Positions 1 through 8,103 of a stretch of 64,000 bases of DNA are shown piece after piece. Below the pieces are notes generated by a model. It was not told the origin of the DNA, made no database searches, and worked only from the letters and a program-made list of their open reading frames with translations. Within the stretch, counting starts at the first letter, position 1, and each line of letters starts with the position of its first letter. The stretch spans positions 1 to 64,000 of the forward strand of contig NZ_JFCA01000033.1 in NCBI RefSeq assembly GCF_000612585.1, given 5' to 3'. This DNA is from Pseudomonas sp. CHM02. Its GTDB lineage: Bacteria > Pseudomonadota > Gammaproteobacteria > Pseudomonadales > Pseudomonadaceae. The position numbers and the translations under genes are program-made.

Positions 1-114
1 GAGCGTTGATAACTGCGGGGGGACATACAGCCGTGTTCCACGGCTTAAATTGCCCGTCTTACCTTCGTCCTTTCCGCTGCTATGCTGGTTTTTTGACTAA
101 TAGAGACGTGCATC

Positions 115-321
115 ATGACCGAATACTCGCTATCAGATGTGCTAGAGAGGATGTACCAAAACCAGCTCGCCCTCGAGGCAGCCCTGATGGAATTGACGCT
201 CCATGCTGAAGCCCACGGACATGCAGATGTTGGAAATAACGTTCGCGGAGCTCTTGAGGCAATCGGCGAGAACGCCGGACATATCAAGCAAGGTCTAGCC
301 CGGCTCAAAAAGCTCCCATGA
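115..321 (+). CDS. Small hypothetical protein (68 aa)
   Basis: I do not recognise a function. The protein is short, mostly helical, rich in Ala/Glu/His and carries no signal peptide or membrane segment. The ATG is the first start after an in-frame stop. Its TGA stop overlaps the ATG of the next gene by four bases (ATGA), so the two are probably translationally coupled and form one operon. The partner is frameshifted, so this may be a survivor of a two-gene unit. The operon arrangement supports a real gene. Confidence 0.5.
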   Translation: MTEYSLSDVLERMYQNQLALEAALMELTLHAEAHGHADVGNNVRGALEAIGENAGHIKQGLARLKKLP

Positions 322-799
322 GGCAGCAACTGTTCGATTTTGATCTCAAACGCGTCTCACGCGAGCATTACATAACAGGGAAAGCTGCGATCAATATTCC
401 GCGCCCTGAAACCACCACTGGTGGATGGCATTTTCTGTCCTACTTCGACCGAGAGTCTGGTGTAGCCAAGATGTCGCTGGCAGGTATCCACTATCCTGAC
501 ACCATGGGCTTCTTTGGAGACGAAGGCATCATTGACGTCACTGATCGTTTGGCTGAATTTGGTTGGTCTTTAGACGGTCATAGGCTTTTCATGGCCGATC
601 ACTACAGAGCTACCCCAGACATGATTGTGAAGTGGGCGCTATTCGTATCATTTTGCCCATCGAAGATGGCCAGGCTTATCCAGTCACCATGCTTGTTCTT
701 GCTCACGACAAACATGATGCACCAAGGACGCTTGCTGAGATGGAGCGAATCGCGACCACTCTGGTACTTCGCAAGCAGATTGCAAGGCTCTTAATCTGA
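318..799 (+). pseudogene. Frameshifted hypothetical gene
   Basis: The frame opened by the ATG at 318 runs for 158 codons, but its last 45 or so residues look like random translation. From about 625-640 to 799 another frame reads smoothly, with sequence such as IRIILPIEDGQAYPVTMLV and then LAEMERIATTLVLRKQIARLLI before TGA at 797-799. The natural reading is one protein of about 160 aa broken by a frameshift around 615-640, near a CCCC run. It could also be a sequencing error. The family is unknown to me. The restored end overlaps the convergent downstream gene by nine bases. Confidence 0.6.
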
Positions 800-1465
800 C
801 GGGGCAACTGCTGGTGATTGCTGGTTAAGTCGGCCTTCCCCCTGTTGGGCTTTCAGTGTCTGATTAGCAATTTCAGAGAGCTCAGCTAGGCGCTCGTTTG
901 TCACCACAAGCATGTGACCCTGCCATGGCTCTTTGAAAACCAGTTCGGCAAGAACGAAAAGTTTCTCAAGAAATCTCCCTGCGATCTGCTCTGCCTCATG
1001 GTAAAGCTCAACGAAATGCGTCCGTATTTGCGTAGTTAGGTCATCGTATCTGGCTGTGCGTTCGTTCCTGATCCCGGCCAGGACAACGAGTAGCTCCTCA
1101 GCCTTAGCCTTATCGTTCACACCAGAGTGATCAATCACGCCATTTTCGTAGATTCTGTCGAAATCGTCTTGATCGAGGCTTTGTTCAAACGTCTTTCTGT
1201 ACCATTCGATCTCCACTATCGTTCCGGCAAGGAGAACCTTGATCCTGTTGGATAGGTAGCCATCAACCGATTCAGCTGTGTCCAGTCGGCTCTGTGCTCT
1301 CGGAAACGCCTTTGCATGACCTGAGGCCTTGCCGTGCATACGTTTTATAAAAATCTGACCGACGCTGAACCCCAATTCTCTGGCCATCATCCAGTGTCCT
1401 AGCTCATGGTGGATCACCCTGCTGACGTCGATATCGTCTTTTGTTACTGGCAATGCCATAACCAT
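791..1465 (-). CDS. Stand-alone M41-like HExxH metallopeptidase domain protein (224 aa)
   Basis: Residues 17-30 contain HHELGH followed by an Ala/Met/Arg-rich helix, an HExxH zinc-binding motif (H20, E21, H24) of the kind found in the FtsH (M41) peptidase domain. There is no AAA+ ATPase and no membrane segment, so this is not FtsH itself. Residues 60-90 (a helix with LLAGTIVEIEWY) resemble the part of M41 domains that supplies the third zinc ligand. The C-terminal 90 residues are helical. The enzyme would be a cytoplasmic zinc protease acting on an unknown target. Directly upstream lies a decayed copy of its C-terminal half. Family placement is by motif only. Confidence 0.55.
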   Translation of the reverse strand: MVMALPVTKDDIDVSRVIHHELGHWMMARELGFSVGQIFIKRMHGKASGHAKAFPRAQSRLDTAESVDGYLSNRIKVLLAGTIVEIEWYRKTFEQSLDQDDFDRIYENGVIDHSGVNDKAKAEELLVVLAGIRNERTARYDDLTTQIRTHFVELYHEAEQIAGRFLEKLFVLAELVFKEPWQGHMLVVTNERLAELSEIANQTLKAQQGEGRLNQQSPAVAPSD

Positions 1466-1536
1466 CTCCCCATGTCTTTAATTTCACTGCAATGGCAGCT
1501 GCCTGTGTTGCTTCTAATGATTGATTTTGCTGCTGA

Positions 1537-1821
1537 TCAAGCCGTGACTGGCACTTCCACTGCCAAAACCGCTTCGGCCTCAAGTTCTAGGAGTCGCTCG
1601 TCACTCATGTCGAGCCCCCTATCGCTCCAGCTTTCACTGATGACCAGGCTCGCCAGGTCGAAGAGTTTTTCCGAGAATGAGTCGACGATGCGTGTCGCCT
1701 GCTGATAGATCTCACCAAAGATTTCTTTTGTTTGCTTTTCATGCAGGTCGTAACTCTCGCTAGGTTCTCGCTCTATCCCGCAGAGAATGATCATTGTACG
1801 CCAACACAATTTACCTCTCAT
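1537..1821 (-). pseudogene. Truncated tandem copy of the M41-like gene
   Basis: The 94-residue frame matches the C-terminal half of the neighbouring HExxH protein along its length: EIYQQATRIVDSFSEKLFDLASLV here against ELYHEAEQIAGRFLEKLFVLAELV there, followed by the shared pattern SDERLLELE/TNERLAELSE. The HExxH half is missing, and the N-terminal residues before the homologous part look arbitrary. It is therefore probably the remnant of a tandem duplication, or of an older paralogue, rather than an independent small gene. Divergence between the copies is large, so the duplication is not recent. A short regulatory or antitoxin-like role for the fragment cannot be excluded. Confidence 0.5.
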
Positions 1822-1985
1822 GCGCCTTGATGAGCGGAGGTTGAGGCGACCAGGGCTGCTCTCAAGGAACTCCGCTATGTGGAAGGCGTCTCGCTCAAAT
1901 CGATGTAGCAGACAGAACGGCCTGCTCGTCTATCTAATCTGAGTCCATCAATGAGGATCCACCTTCCATTGTGTTGCGCACTGTT

Positions 1986-2579
1986 CTATTGGGGTGTTCG
2001 CGTGTCCTCGTCGCCTTCGGTGGTGGGCTCCTCCTTGTAACGCAATCTCGGTGATTTATATCCTGTCCACATGTTATCTAGGCCCCTTACAGTGACATAA
2101 ATCGCGCCGCCCACAGCAAGAGCTCCTCCTAAGCCAGTTTCATTTAAGTGCGAGACTAAGGCATAGGTGAGGCCGATGGAAAACGAGACTTCTATTAAGC
2201 CATAGTAAAATTTGTTTTTTTCTCTAAAAACATAGAGTGCTAGTCCTATTAGCAAAGTGGCAGTCGTCACATACCATGCATAATCGGAGACTGCCTTAAA
2301 ATACATCGATAAATCTTGGGTGAAAGTAAATTTTACCGCTTCTTGAAACATCCAGGCAGCTAACGCCAATAAAAAGGGGGCTTTAATATATTGCCAGCGC
2401 CGTAGGTCGGTCTCTAAGCCGACAGGGTCTGTCTTGGATCGGTCAATAAGTTGCTGAAATACTCTGGCTCTGGCTAATCGAAGGCTTTTTCTGCTCAATT
2501 TCAGTATCCGTCTGAGATTTTTGGGGCAAGTTAAATGCCAAAAAAGCATCTCACAATTCTTGGGCTGACTGCTAGCCAA
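1986..2579 (-). CDS. Multi-pass membrane protein, unknown function (197 aa)
   Basis: Three to four hydrophobic segments are visible: about residues 65-85 (IKAPFLLALAAWMF), 102-118 (YAWYVTTATLLIGLALYVF), 128-145 and 150-165. A basic N-terminal region of about 60 residues and a charged C-terminal tail (EEPTTEGDEDTRT) flank them. No catalytic motif is seen. The base composition is more AT-rich than the core genes at the right of the window, as in the rest of the accessory region. I do not recognise the family. It could be the membrane component of a defence or toxin module, but nothing in the sequence proves this. Confidence 0.45.
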   Translation of the reverse strand: MASSQPKNCEMLFWHLTCPKNLRRILKLSRKSLRLARARVFQQLIDRSKTDPVGLETDLRRWQYIKAPFLLALAAWMFQEAVKFTFTQDLSMYFKAVSDYAWYVTTATLLIGLALYVFREKNKFYYGLIEVSFSIGLTYALVSHLNETGLGGALAVGGAIYVTVRGLDNMWTGYKSPRLRYKEEPTTEGDEDTRTPQ

Positions 2580-2756
2580 GTATGCTCTTTCCTGGCTTCA
2601 AGCCTTGAAGAATGACAGATCGGTTGGTTGTTCTGCCTCTAGACCGGCTGTACTTTCTTGTTCCAGCCGAGGCTGCCAGCACATGGAGCCAACCACTGGC
2701 GTAGCTGTGGGTGAGTGGCCAACGCCTCAGGCTCAACTAGGCGCATGCCTGTACGC

Positions 2757-3116
2757 TCGTGATCTTCCGACATCAAGAGCGCGGTAGCCTTTTCTAATAT
2801 CGATTTTTCCCGTTCAAGGCGGGCGATCCGGGCTTCCAGCTCCTAGATTTTCTGCTGTTCCGGGGTCAGTGCTTTGCTCTGCGGAGTGACGCCTTGGCGC
2901 TCCTGCTGAACCTGATCAACCCAGCGGCGCAGGGCCGACTCGCCGACGCCGAGTTAACGGCTGGCTTCGATGTCGCTGTAGTTTTGCTTGAGCACGAGGT
3001 CAGCAGCCTCGCGTTAGAATTCAGCAAAAAAGGAACGGCGTTGTTTAGTCGTCTGACACCTCGATCTGGCGAGCATTCTCGCCTAAATGGGTGTCCGGCT
3101 TCATTAGACCACTACA
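2757..3116 (-). mobile_element. Decayed IS3-family OrfA remnant
   Basis: Read on the minus strand from about 3055 down, the sequence encodes an IS3-type OrfA with a helix-turn-helix (REAADLVLKQNYSDIEAS, LGVGESALRRWVDQVQ) and a leucine-zipper part (ELEARIARLEREKSILEKA). It carries three in-frame stops: after AEF, before LGVGE and before ELEAR. The element's terminal sequence TGTAGTGGTCTAATGAAGC begins at 3116. No OrfB (DDE transposase) follows; the sequence becomes unrecognisable below about 2750. The element is therefore inactive and has lost its right half. It interrupts the small membrane-protein gene just to its right. Confidence 0.75.
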
Positions 3117-3266
3117 CTGAAAGATAACGAGCTGGACGAAGACCAGCGCTAATACTGCAAACACCATTGTTATGCTACAGACAGTGAAAGCAGTAGGCCT
3201 TTTTGAAAGCCTAGACTTGCGAGTCTTAGCAGGCACAACATCTCCGCAGGGCTTACAGAACGACAA
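3117..3266 (-). pseudogene. Small membrane protein gene truncated by the IS remnant
   Basis: The frame starts with an ATG at 3266, 15 bases after the stop of the upstream HTH gene on the same strand, so it was probably the second gene of that operon. About 50 codons remain: a cysteine-containing start (CKPCGD), a basic stretch, and one hydrophobic segment (ITMVFAVLALVFVQLVIF). The frame then runs straight into the terminal bases of the IS3-type remnant at 3116. The rest of the original gene is not seen. The original product is unknown; one membrane segment is all that can be stated. Confidence 0.5.
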
Positions 3267-3281
3267 GAAGCCCGAATAGAC

Positions 3282-4571
3282 TCAAAACGCTGGAGGCTCC
3301 CATCCACTGAAGTGTTTCAACGCGTCCAAATCCCCGATCAGTTCTTTCGCTTTAGCCAGCCGCTCGATAACCACTATCCGCTCATCATCTTCGAGCCTAT
3401 GCGCAGATCTCTCAATATCGTCAAAGAATGCCTGAATGCTGTTTACCTTTGCCCAAGTCTGAATCACAGCTTCTAGCTGCTCACGGCTATCCTGGATCGC
3501 CTTGAGTCGGCGTTTTTCCTCTTCTTTTCTTTGCCACTCAGCCATCTGCAATTGATGCTTCTGCCGTTCGAGCTCAGCCCTTTCTCGCTCAACCTCGACT
3601 TTTTTGGCAAGCCCTGCGGCTTCAGCAATCAAGAATTTGACGATGCTTGGGATTTTGCTGACCAAATCACCAGGTCTGTCCTCGATCCAGCGATGAATCC
3701 AATCTACTCGGTAGTAAGGGGAATAAACCTGGAGGCAGAGGCGACCGGTAGGCATGTCGGTACTCATTACCCAATCATTGCGATAAGGAGAGCGACGTTG
3801 ATTGGCTGGAAGTGAACTCAATCGAACATACTCCTTGTCTACGTACTTTACCTCGACGTACTCACTGATTTCGTAGATGGTCAAACCAAAAACTATGGCT
3901 CCGATGTAAACCACGGTAGGACGTTGCGGCTGCCACAGCGAAGGATGTATGTACCTCGTTGAGGCCTTTTCCCTATGATCAACTGACTCACGATTCATAT
4001 GCTTAGCAGGATCGCTGAGCGCTACTGCAAGACCTTCTTTCATCAGAGCCAAGTAAAACTGGTTGGCAAAACCTACCGCATGGGCTATCCCGGTACGACT
4101 CACAATTAAATCCGCCATGGAACGCTTTGTGGGCCGTAAATAACCGTTATCGCTTTCCCGAACCTTCTTAAAGTGCTCTTCAATATCTAGTAAAATTGGG
4201 TGCCTGCGAGGCAGTGCAGCAGGGACTGGAGATTTTTTTCGGTTCGTTTTTTGAACTTCTTTTGGCAAAGACCGCGAAACCTGGAGAGGCGCTCCATTTC
4301 GACTCCACGCAGTCACATCGCCAGGCAGGGATTCGGGCAACAATGGACGCGCTTTAGCTTTGCCAGCTGCGACTTGAGCCCAATACCCCACAGGAGGACG
4401 AGGAATATTTAAACTGGTGAAAACTCGAGCCAAATAGCTTGAAGACACCCCATATCGTTCGCCGATTTTGGTCATAGGAACCGACCAAACCTGTTCATAA
4501 AGCGACTCTCTTGTCACGACATCTTCGGACAAGTCATCGGCAGAAGTGAGAACCTCAGATGTGTCTTCCAT
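3282..4571 (-). CDS. HTH/coiled-coil protein of unknown function (429 aa)
   Basis: Residues 20-70 (RESLYEQVW through IGERYGVSSSYLARVF and PRPPVGYWA) form a helix-turn-helix-like N-terminal domain. This arrangement recurs in hypothetical proteins of plasmids and islands. The middle is mixed alpha/beta with no motif I can name. Residues about 320-365 are a long charged coiled coil (ERERAELERQKHQLQ and AEWQRKEEEKRRLK). The protein is cytoplasmic by composition. A small membrane-protein gene, now truncated, follows 15 bases downstream and was probably co-transcribed. The HTH could bind DNA and regulate, or could recognise the substrate of a defence module; I cannot tell which. Confidence 0.5.
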   Translation of the reverse strand: MEDTSEVLTSADDLSEDVVTRESLYEQVWSVPMTKIGERYGVSSSYLARVFTSLNIPRPPVGYWAQVAAGKAKARPLLPESLPGDVTAWSRNGAPLQVSRSLPKEVQKTNRKKSPVPAALPRRHPILLDIEEHFKKVRESDNGYLRPTKRSMADLIVSRTGIAHAVGFANQFYLALMKEGLAVALSDPAKHMNRESVDHREKASTRYIHPSLWQPQRPTVVYIGAIVFGLTIYEISEYVEVKYVDKEYVRLSSLPANQRRSPYRNDWVMSTDMPTGRLCLQVYSPYYRVDWIHRWIEDRPGDLVSKIPSIVKFLIAEAAGLAKKVEVERERAELERQKHQLQMAEWQRKEEEKRRLKAIQDSREQLEAVIQTWAKVNSIQAFFDDIERSAHRLEDDERIVVIERLAKAKELIGDLDALKHFSGWEPPAF

Positions 4572-4777
4572 GTGCGGGAGCTTTAGTCATTTGGTGGGTT
4601 TCAACTGGATGATCATAGCCCTGGATTATGACGATTCCGGACAATGGCTCCTTGATCAATCAAGAGACATCCCCCCACCTTGCTTCGCGTATCCAAGCGC
4701 TTTGAGGGTGAATAACACCGTCATAAGGCGCTTTAAATTAACGAAAAACAGCGGCGCAAAAGCGGTTCCTGATCTGA

Positions 4778-4800
4778 CTAAAAAAAGGGGCCCTTTTGTA
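4778..4800 (-). terminator. Probable terminator of the MvaT-like gene
   Basis: On the minus strand the bases just past the stop of the MvaT-like gene read AAAAGGGCCCCTTTTTTT, a short G/C palindrome flanked by A and T runs and ending in seven T. The loop is tight, so the hairpin is imperfect. Confidence 0.4.
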
Positions 4801-4812
4801 CTCAACCCAAGA

Positions 4813-5178
4813 TCACTTGGTCAGCCAAGACTCGACAGTGTCAGCGCCGTGCTGACTTTTCCACTCTTTCAAGCCTTTGTGATTACCACCCTTCGTTCCA
4901 ATAATCTCGCCGGTGTACGGGTTCTTATAGATTTTCACCTGTCGAGCCTTGCGGGTGCCCGTTTTTGGCGCCCCTACAGTAGCGCGGCGGCTGGATTGTG
5001 GGTCAAGCAGGTTGATCAAGTCTTTCAGGCTGAAACCGTATTTTGCGAGCAAATCACGCAGCTTCGTTTCGAACTCAATTTCTTTCTTAAGGCCGGTATC
5101 GCCCTTCAGAGCTTCGAGTGCTTGCAGCTGCTCGGCGAGGTGTTTTTCGAGTTGGCGGAATTCGGCAAGTTTTGACAT
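4813..5178 (-). CDS. MvaT/MvaU-family H-NS-like xenogeneic silencer (121 aa)
   Basis: The start at 5178 (MSKLAEFRQLEKHL) is preceded by GGAGAA at good spacing, so the longer frame is not used. Residues 1-60 form the coiled-coil oligomerisation region typical of MvaT proteins. The C-terminal part has the AT-pincer signature (KNPYTGEIIGTKGGN then LKEWK; the GGN loop inserts in the minor groove). The length fits the family (about 120 aa). It would bind AT-rich DNA and silence transcription. An extra copy within an AT-rich accessory region suggests an island-borne silencer that buffers the cost of foreign genes. It could form mixed oligomers with chromosomal MvaT/MvaU. Confidence 0.88.
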   Translation of the reverse strand: MSKLAEFRQLEKHLAEQLQALEALKGDTGLKKEIEFETKLRDLLAKYGFSLKDLINLLDPQSSRRATVGAPKTGTRKARQVKIYKNPYTGEIIGTKGGNHKGLKEWKSQHGADTVESWLTK

Positions 5179-5203
5179 GGGAGTTCTCCATTTAATCAAT
5201 GTT

Positions 5204-6205
5204 CTAATAAATGAACGCGCGTTTAGCATGGGCAACATACGCTAACGGCAGCCTGTCAGCGTGAACTCGTGGCTCTCTGATAGTCGCTATCGCCTGATAG
5301 ACAGCAGAGAGTACGCTCACGGCCCCTCCCGCGTAAACCGAAGCGCTGCCTACAGCTGGATATGATAATCCAGCCCCAAACAATGGAAGCAGCGAAGTGA
5401 ATATTACTCTTCCAAAGTTTGGCTTCATCGCCGATGCAATTTCTGCTATCTGGTCGTTGCACTCCTGAAGAAAAAAATTGGTACGCTCTATGCGCGCGTG
5501 AGGATCTGAAATATCAGCAATACTCATGCAGTGCATTTCAACATGACAGCGGAGACGTGGAAGCAAGTAACCATGACGACGTTTGAACAATAATAATTGA
5601 TCGATAGTTATTGGCTCAGCCGGTGTAGGCAGCAGGTTATGTAACACGACCTCCCGCGCCTTATAACGATGCACGGGGCTCACCTGCCCGCGAAAGCGAG
5701 GCGAGAAGCTAGCGAAATGAAGAATGCTATTGGTGACAGGTACTGCACTCACCTCACCTACAGCCCCAAGGCAAGTAGCAAGGTAGAACATAAACTGCTG
5801 AGCAATATCATATCGCACATCAAACCATCCCGCATTAACTTTGACCGCTAGGCCTGCATCAATTAGAAAGTCAGTTATTCCGTGAAGTTTCTCAGCATTG
5901 ATCCGCATGGTAGAAAATTGGCGATCAGCTGTGGTGAAATAGTGTGGCCTATCCAACTTCGCCTGAACTAGATCTATAAACGTCTCGGAAAAATATGGAA
6001 CTTTATGCAGGTGGTGTGCCGGAATAATCGGTTGCACGAGTCCTTCAGATAACAAACCTCGCATGAATTCGCTCATCTGTGCTGGGCGCCGCAAATGTTG
6101 CATTGGTACAATTGAAGAAACAGAATCCCAGTACAGCAAGGCCTTTGTACTCCAGGAGTCGTTGGGCAAATTGATGTAAGGAAAAAATAGCGCACTCAGA
6201 TTCAT
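5204..6205 (-). CDS. DUF6236-like hypothetical protein (333 aa)
   Basis: The N-terminus (ALFFPYINLPNDSWSTKALLYWDSVSSIVP) resembles the opening of a family I remember as DUF6236, island-associated proteins of about 300-350 aa with no assigned activity. The middle is mixed and the C-terminal 80 residues contain a hydrophobic pair (VIFTSLLPLFGAGLSYPAVG and the Gly/Ala/Val run after it), possibly a membrane hairpin. The gene lies upstream of the MvaT-like gene on the same strand with 25 bases between them, so they may share a transcript. No catalytic motif is seen. The family name is from memory and should be treated as tentative. Confidence 0.5.
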   Translation of the reverse strand: MNLSALFFPYINLPNDSWSTKALLYWDSVSSIVPMQHLRRPAQMSEFMRGLLSEGLVQPIIPAHHLHKVPYFSETFIDLVQAKLDRPHYFTTADRQFSTMRINAEKLHGITDFLIDAGLAVKVNAGWFDVRYDIAQQFMFYLATCLGAVGEVSAVPVTNSILHFASFSPRFRGQVSPVHRYKAREVVLHNLLPTPAEPITIDQLLLFKRRHGYLLPRLRCHVEMHCMSIADISDPHARIERTNFFLQECNDQIAEIASAMKPNFGRVIFTSLLPLFGAGLSYPAVGSASVYAGGAVSVLSAVYQAIATIREPRVHADRLPLAYVAHAKRAFIY

Positions 6206-6650
6206 CGCAAACCTCCTTGTCGATAGCTACTGTTAAGCTTCGCGCCAAAAAGCACCTAAGCCAACAAATTGTAAACATCGTTCTATTTATGATAAACAGT
6301 CCATAGCTGATCCATTATAGTCGTAAAACGCTGACTCATGATCTTTCTGCGAATAGCCTAATCAGGATCATTAGGTACGCTTGCCAAAAGCATCGTCCCT
6401 CTACTCCACCTACCATGGATTGCGTCCAGAACACACATGAGTTTCTCGGTAGCCTCAGGTGGGGGAAGGAAAAAAGATCATTGGTGTATTCCCCTTTCTA
6501 ACAGAGGTTAACCGGAAGCACCCTGCTTTGCTGTACTGAAAGGCAGGTCGGAAAACACGTTCCACAGCTTCAACTGGTAGGGTACCCCAGCAACCGCGCT
6601 TAGCGGTATGATCCCTGTCCATGTGCAATGGATAGTGCGAAGGGGTAGCA
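6206..6650. other. Intergenic stretch, divergent promoter region
   Basis: 445 bases between two divergent genes. No convincing coding frame. AT-rich stretches around 6270-6320 could hold the promoter of the minus-strand operon. I see no repeat or RNA gene. Confidence 0.3.
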
Positions 6651-7610
6651 ATGGCAGGCTTGTGGGAACCAGTCAATGGTGTGTATACAGCTTCGGCATC
6701 GTGGGCGCCGTCAATAAACTTTTGGGATAAATTCGAGTGGTTTCCTTTCATCATGACGGCAACCGCAGCCCTAATCACCGCATTGGTCGGTGCGTGGCTC
6801 GGTGCTTGGGCAGCGCAACGCATTGCAGGTAAAAACAAACTCCGCGATGAATTACACAAAGAACTGCGCAGTACAAACGCTGGCATCATGCTGGCGCATA
6901 CGGTGGCTAATGTCGCATACGCACTTAAGAAACAACATATCAAGGCGCTGAAAGAGTCATACGAAAATGATTGCAAGGCCTTTGAGTGTTATAAGCAGCA
7001 AGTGGCTGCAGGCAACGGAAGAACTGCTTTCCAAATGGCCCCCAACCTTGATCGACTTCACGAAGTCACAGCACCTATCTCTGCCCTTCAAGATATTGTA
7101 ATGGGAGAAATCTCCACTACAGGACGAGCTATTGCATCGGTGATAGCTTTAGCTGACGCTTTGCAAAATTTGAATGACGCCCTACGGGGGCGAAATGAAA
7201 TTATTTTGAAAATTAAGGAAGATAGGCTCCCATCAGGAGCGGAAGTGCAACACTTTTACTTCGGTATCCCTTATGCAAAAGGAAAGGCTAACCTAGAGTA
7301 CGGCTGCTACGTTCAGGCACTATCGCTGTATACAAACGATACAATATTTTTCAGCATGAAGCTATGTGATGATCTGCGTGAGCACGGCTTGCATGTAGTC
7401 AAGAAATACAAGAAAGAATTACAGGGGAAGGCTCCAGGGGTTAGTGATTTTAACTGGAGCAAGGCAGAACAAGAGGGTTTGTTGCCTAAGGACGAGGATT
7501 ATGAAAGCTGGCTGTCGGGCTTTCAATCATCACGTGAAAAAGAAGCTCCAAGTAAGTGGCAGCGGCTTAAAAAACACTTCCCATTTTTTCATCGCCAGCG
7601 TTCAGAGTGA
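6651..7610 (+). CDS. Membrane-anchored hypothetical protein (319 aa)
   Basis: One clear transmembrane segment lies at about residues 33-55 (FIMTATAALITALVGAWLGAWAA). A long, largely helical soluble domain follows, probably on the cytoplasmic side given the basic residues just after the segment (RIAGKNKLRDELHKELR). The C-terminus is basic. No enzymatic motif is recognisable. A later ATG within the membrane segment is possible, but the one used here keeps the full hydrophobic helix. Single-pass proteins with a helical soluble domain are common in accessory regions, but a function cannot be assigned. Confidence 0.5.
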   Translation: MAGLWEPVNGVYTASASWAPSINFWDKFEWFPFIMTATAALITALVGAWLGAWAAQRIAGKNKLRDELHKELRSTNAGIMLAHTVANVAYALKKQHIKALKESYENDCKAFECYKQQVAAGNGRTAFQMAPNLDRLHEVTAPISALQDIVMGEISTTGRAIASVIALADALQNLNDALRGRNEIILKIKEDRLPSGAEVQHFYFGIPYAKGKANLEYGCYVQALSLYTNDTIFFSMKLCDDLREHGLHVVKKYKKELQGKAPGVSDFNWSKAEQEGLLPKDEDYESWLSGFQSSREKEAPSKWQRLKKHFPFFHRQRSE

Positions 7611-7846
7611 ACAACTGTGCTCAAGACCTTTATGGTACGCATAGCTCTCCAGGCATATACCGATACTGGCGATACTCTTCGCCTCACCGAGGTTAGACTC
7701 GGAGAGTCTGTCAGGAGTCGGTATCAAAACCTGCTGCTCACAACACTTTACTCCTTTGCAGCGGAGCCAATATACATCAGCAGCGTAATGCAGGATAAAC
7801 CTTTACCAGGTTCTTTTCAGCCTGCGTCTGCCCTTCAATACTGGAG
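7611..7846. other. Intergenic stretch without a supported gene
   Basis: The 77-codon frame that spans this stretch has no plausible start context and a random composition. I see nothing else here. Confidence 0.3.
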
Positions 7847-7984
7847 ATGACTGACACCCGTGTAATTACGTCCCGGCATAACGTGTTCTCCCGCGCTGAG
7901 ACAAATCAAGTCGATGAGGTCGTCCGCTTTCTGCGCTATGCGATGGAGCTCCCCAAAAGCTTGAAGCAACTACATCAGCCGTGA
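7847..7984 (+). CDS. Possible 45-aa small protein
   Basis: ATG at 7847 follows CTGGAG. The 45 codons give a soluble peptide beginning MTDTRVITSRHNVFSRAETN and containing VDEVVRFLRYAMELPKSLK, which looks like genuine protein rather than noise. It may be a complete small gene or a fragment of a larger one; no homology is recognised. It precedes a GIY-YIG-like gene by 119 bases on the same strand. Confidence 0.3.
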   Translation: MTDTRVITSRHNVFSRAETNQVDEVVRFLRYAMELPKSLKQLHQP

Positions 7985-8103
7985 AGGTGTAAATAGACAA
8001 GAATAAATCGGCATTAAGAAATAGTGGATGAATAACGAGGGCAACTGCTCTATCAAAAAGTGTGTAAAAGTCACAACATTCATAACAACAGGTATAAACC
8101 TCT

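Noticed and set aside
6..209. A 67-aa frame at the left edge
   Set aside because: Overlaps the better-supported 115-321 gene in another frame and has low-quality composition.
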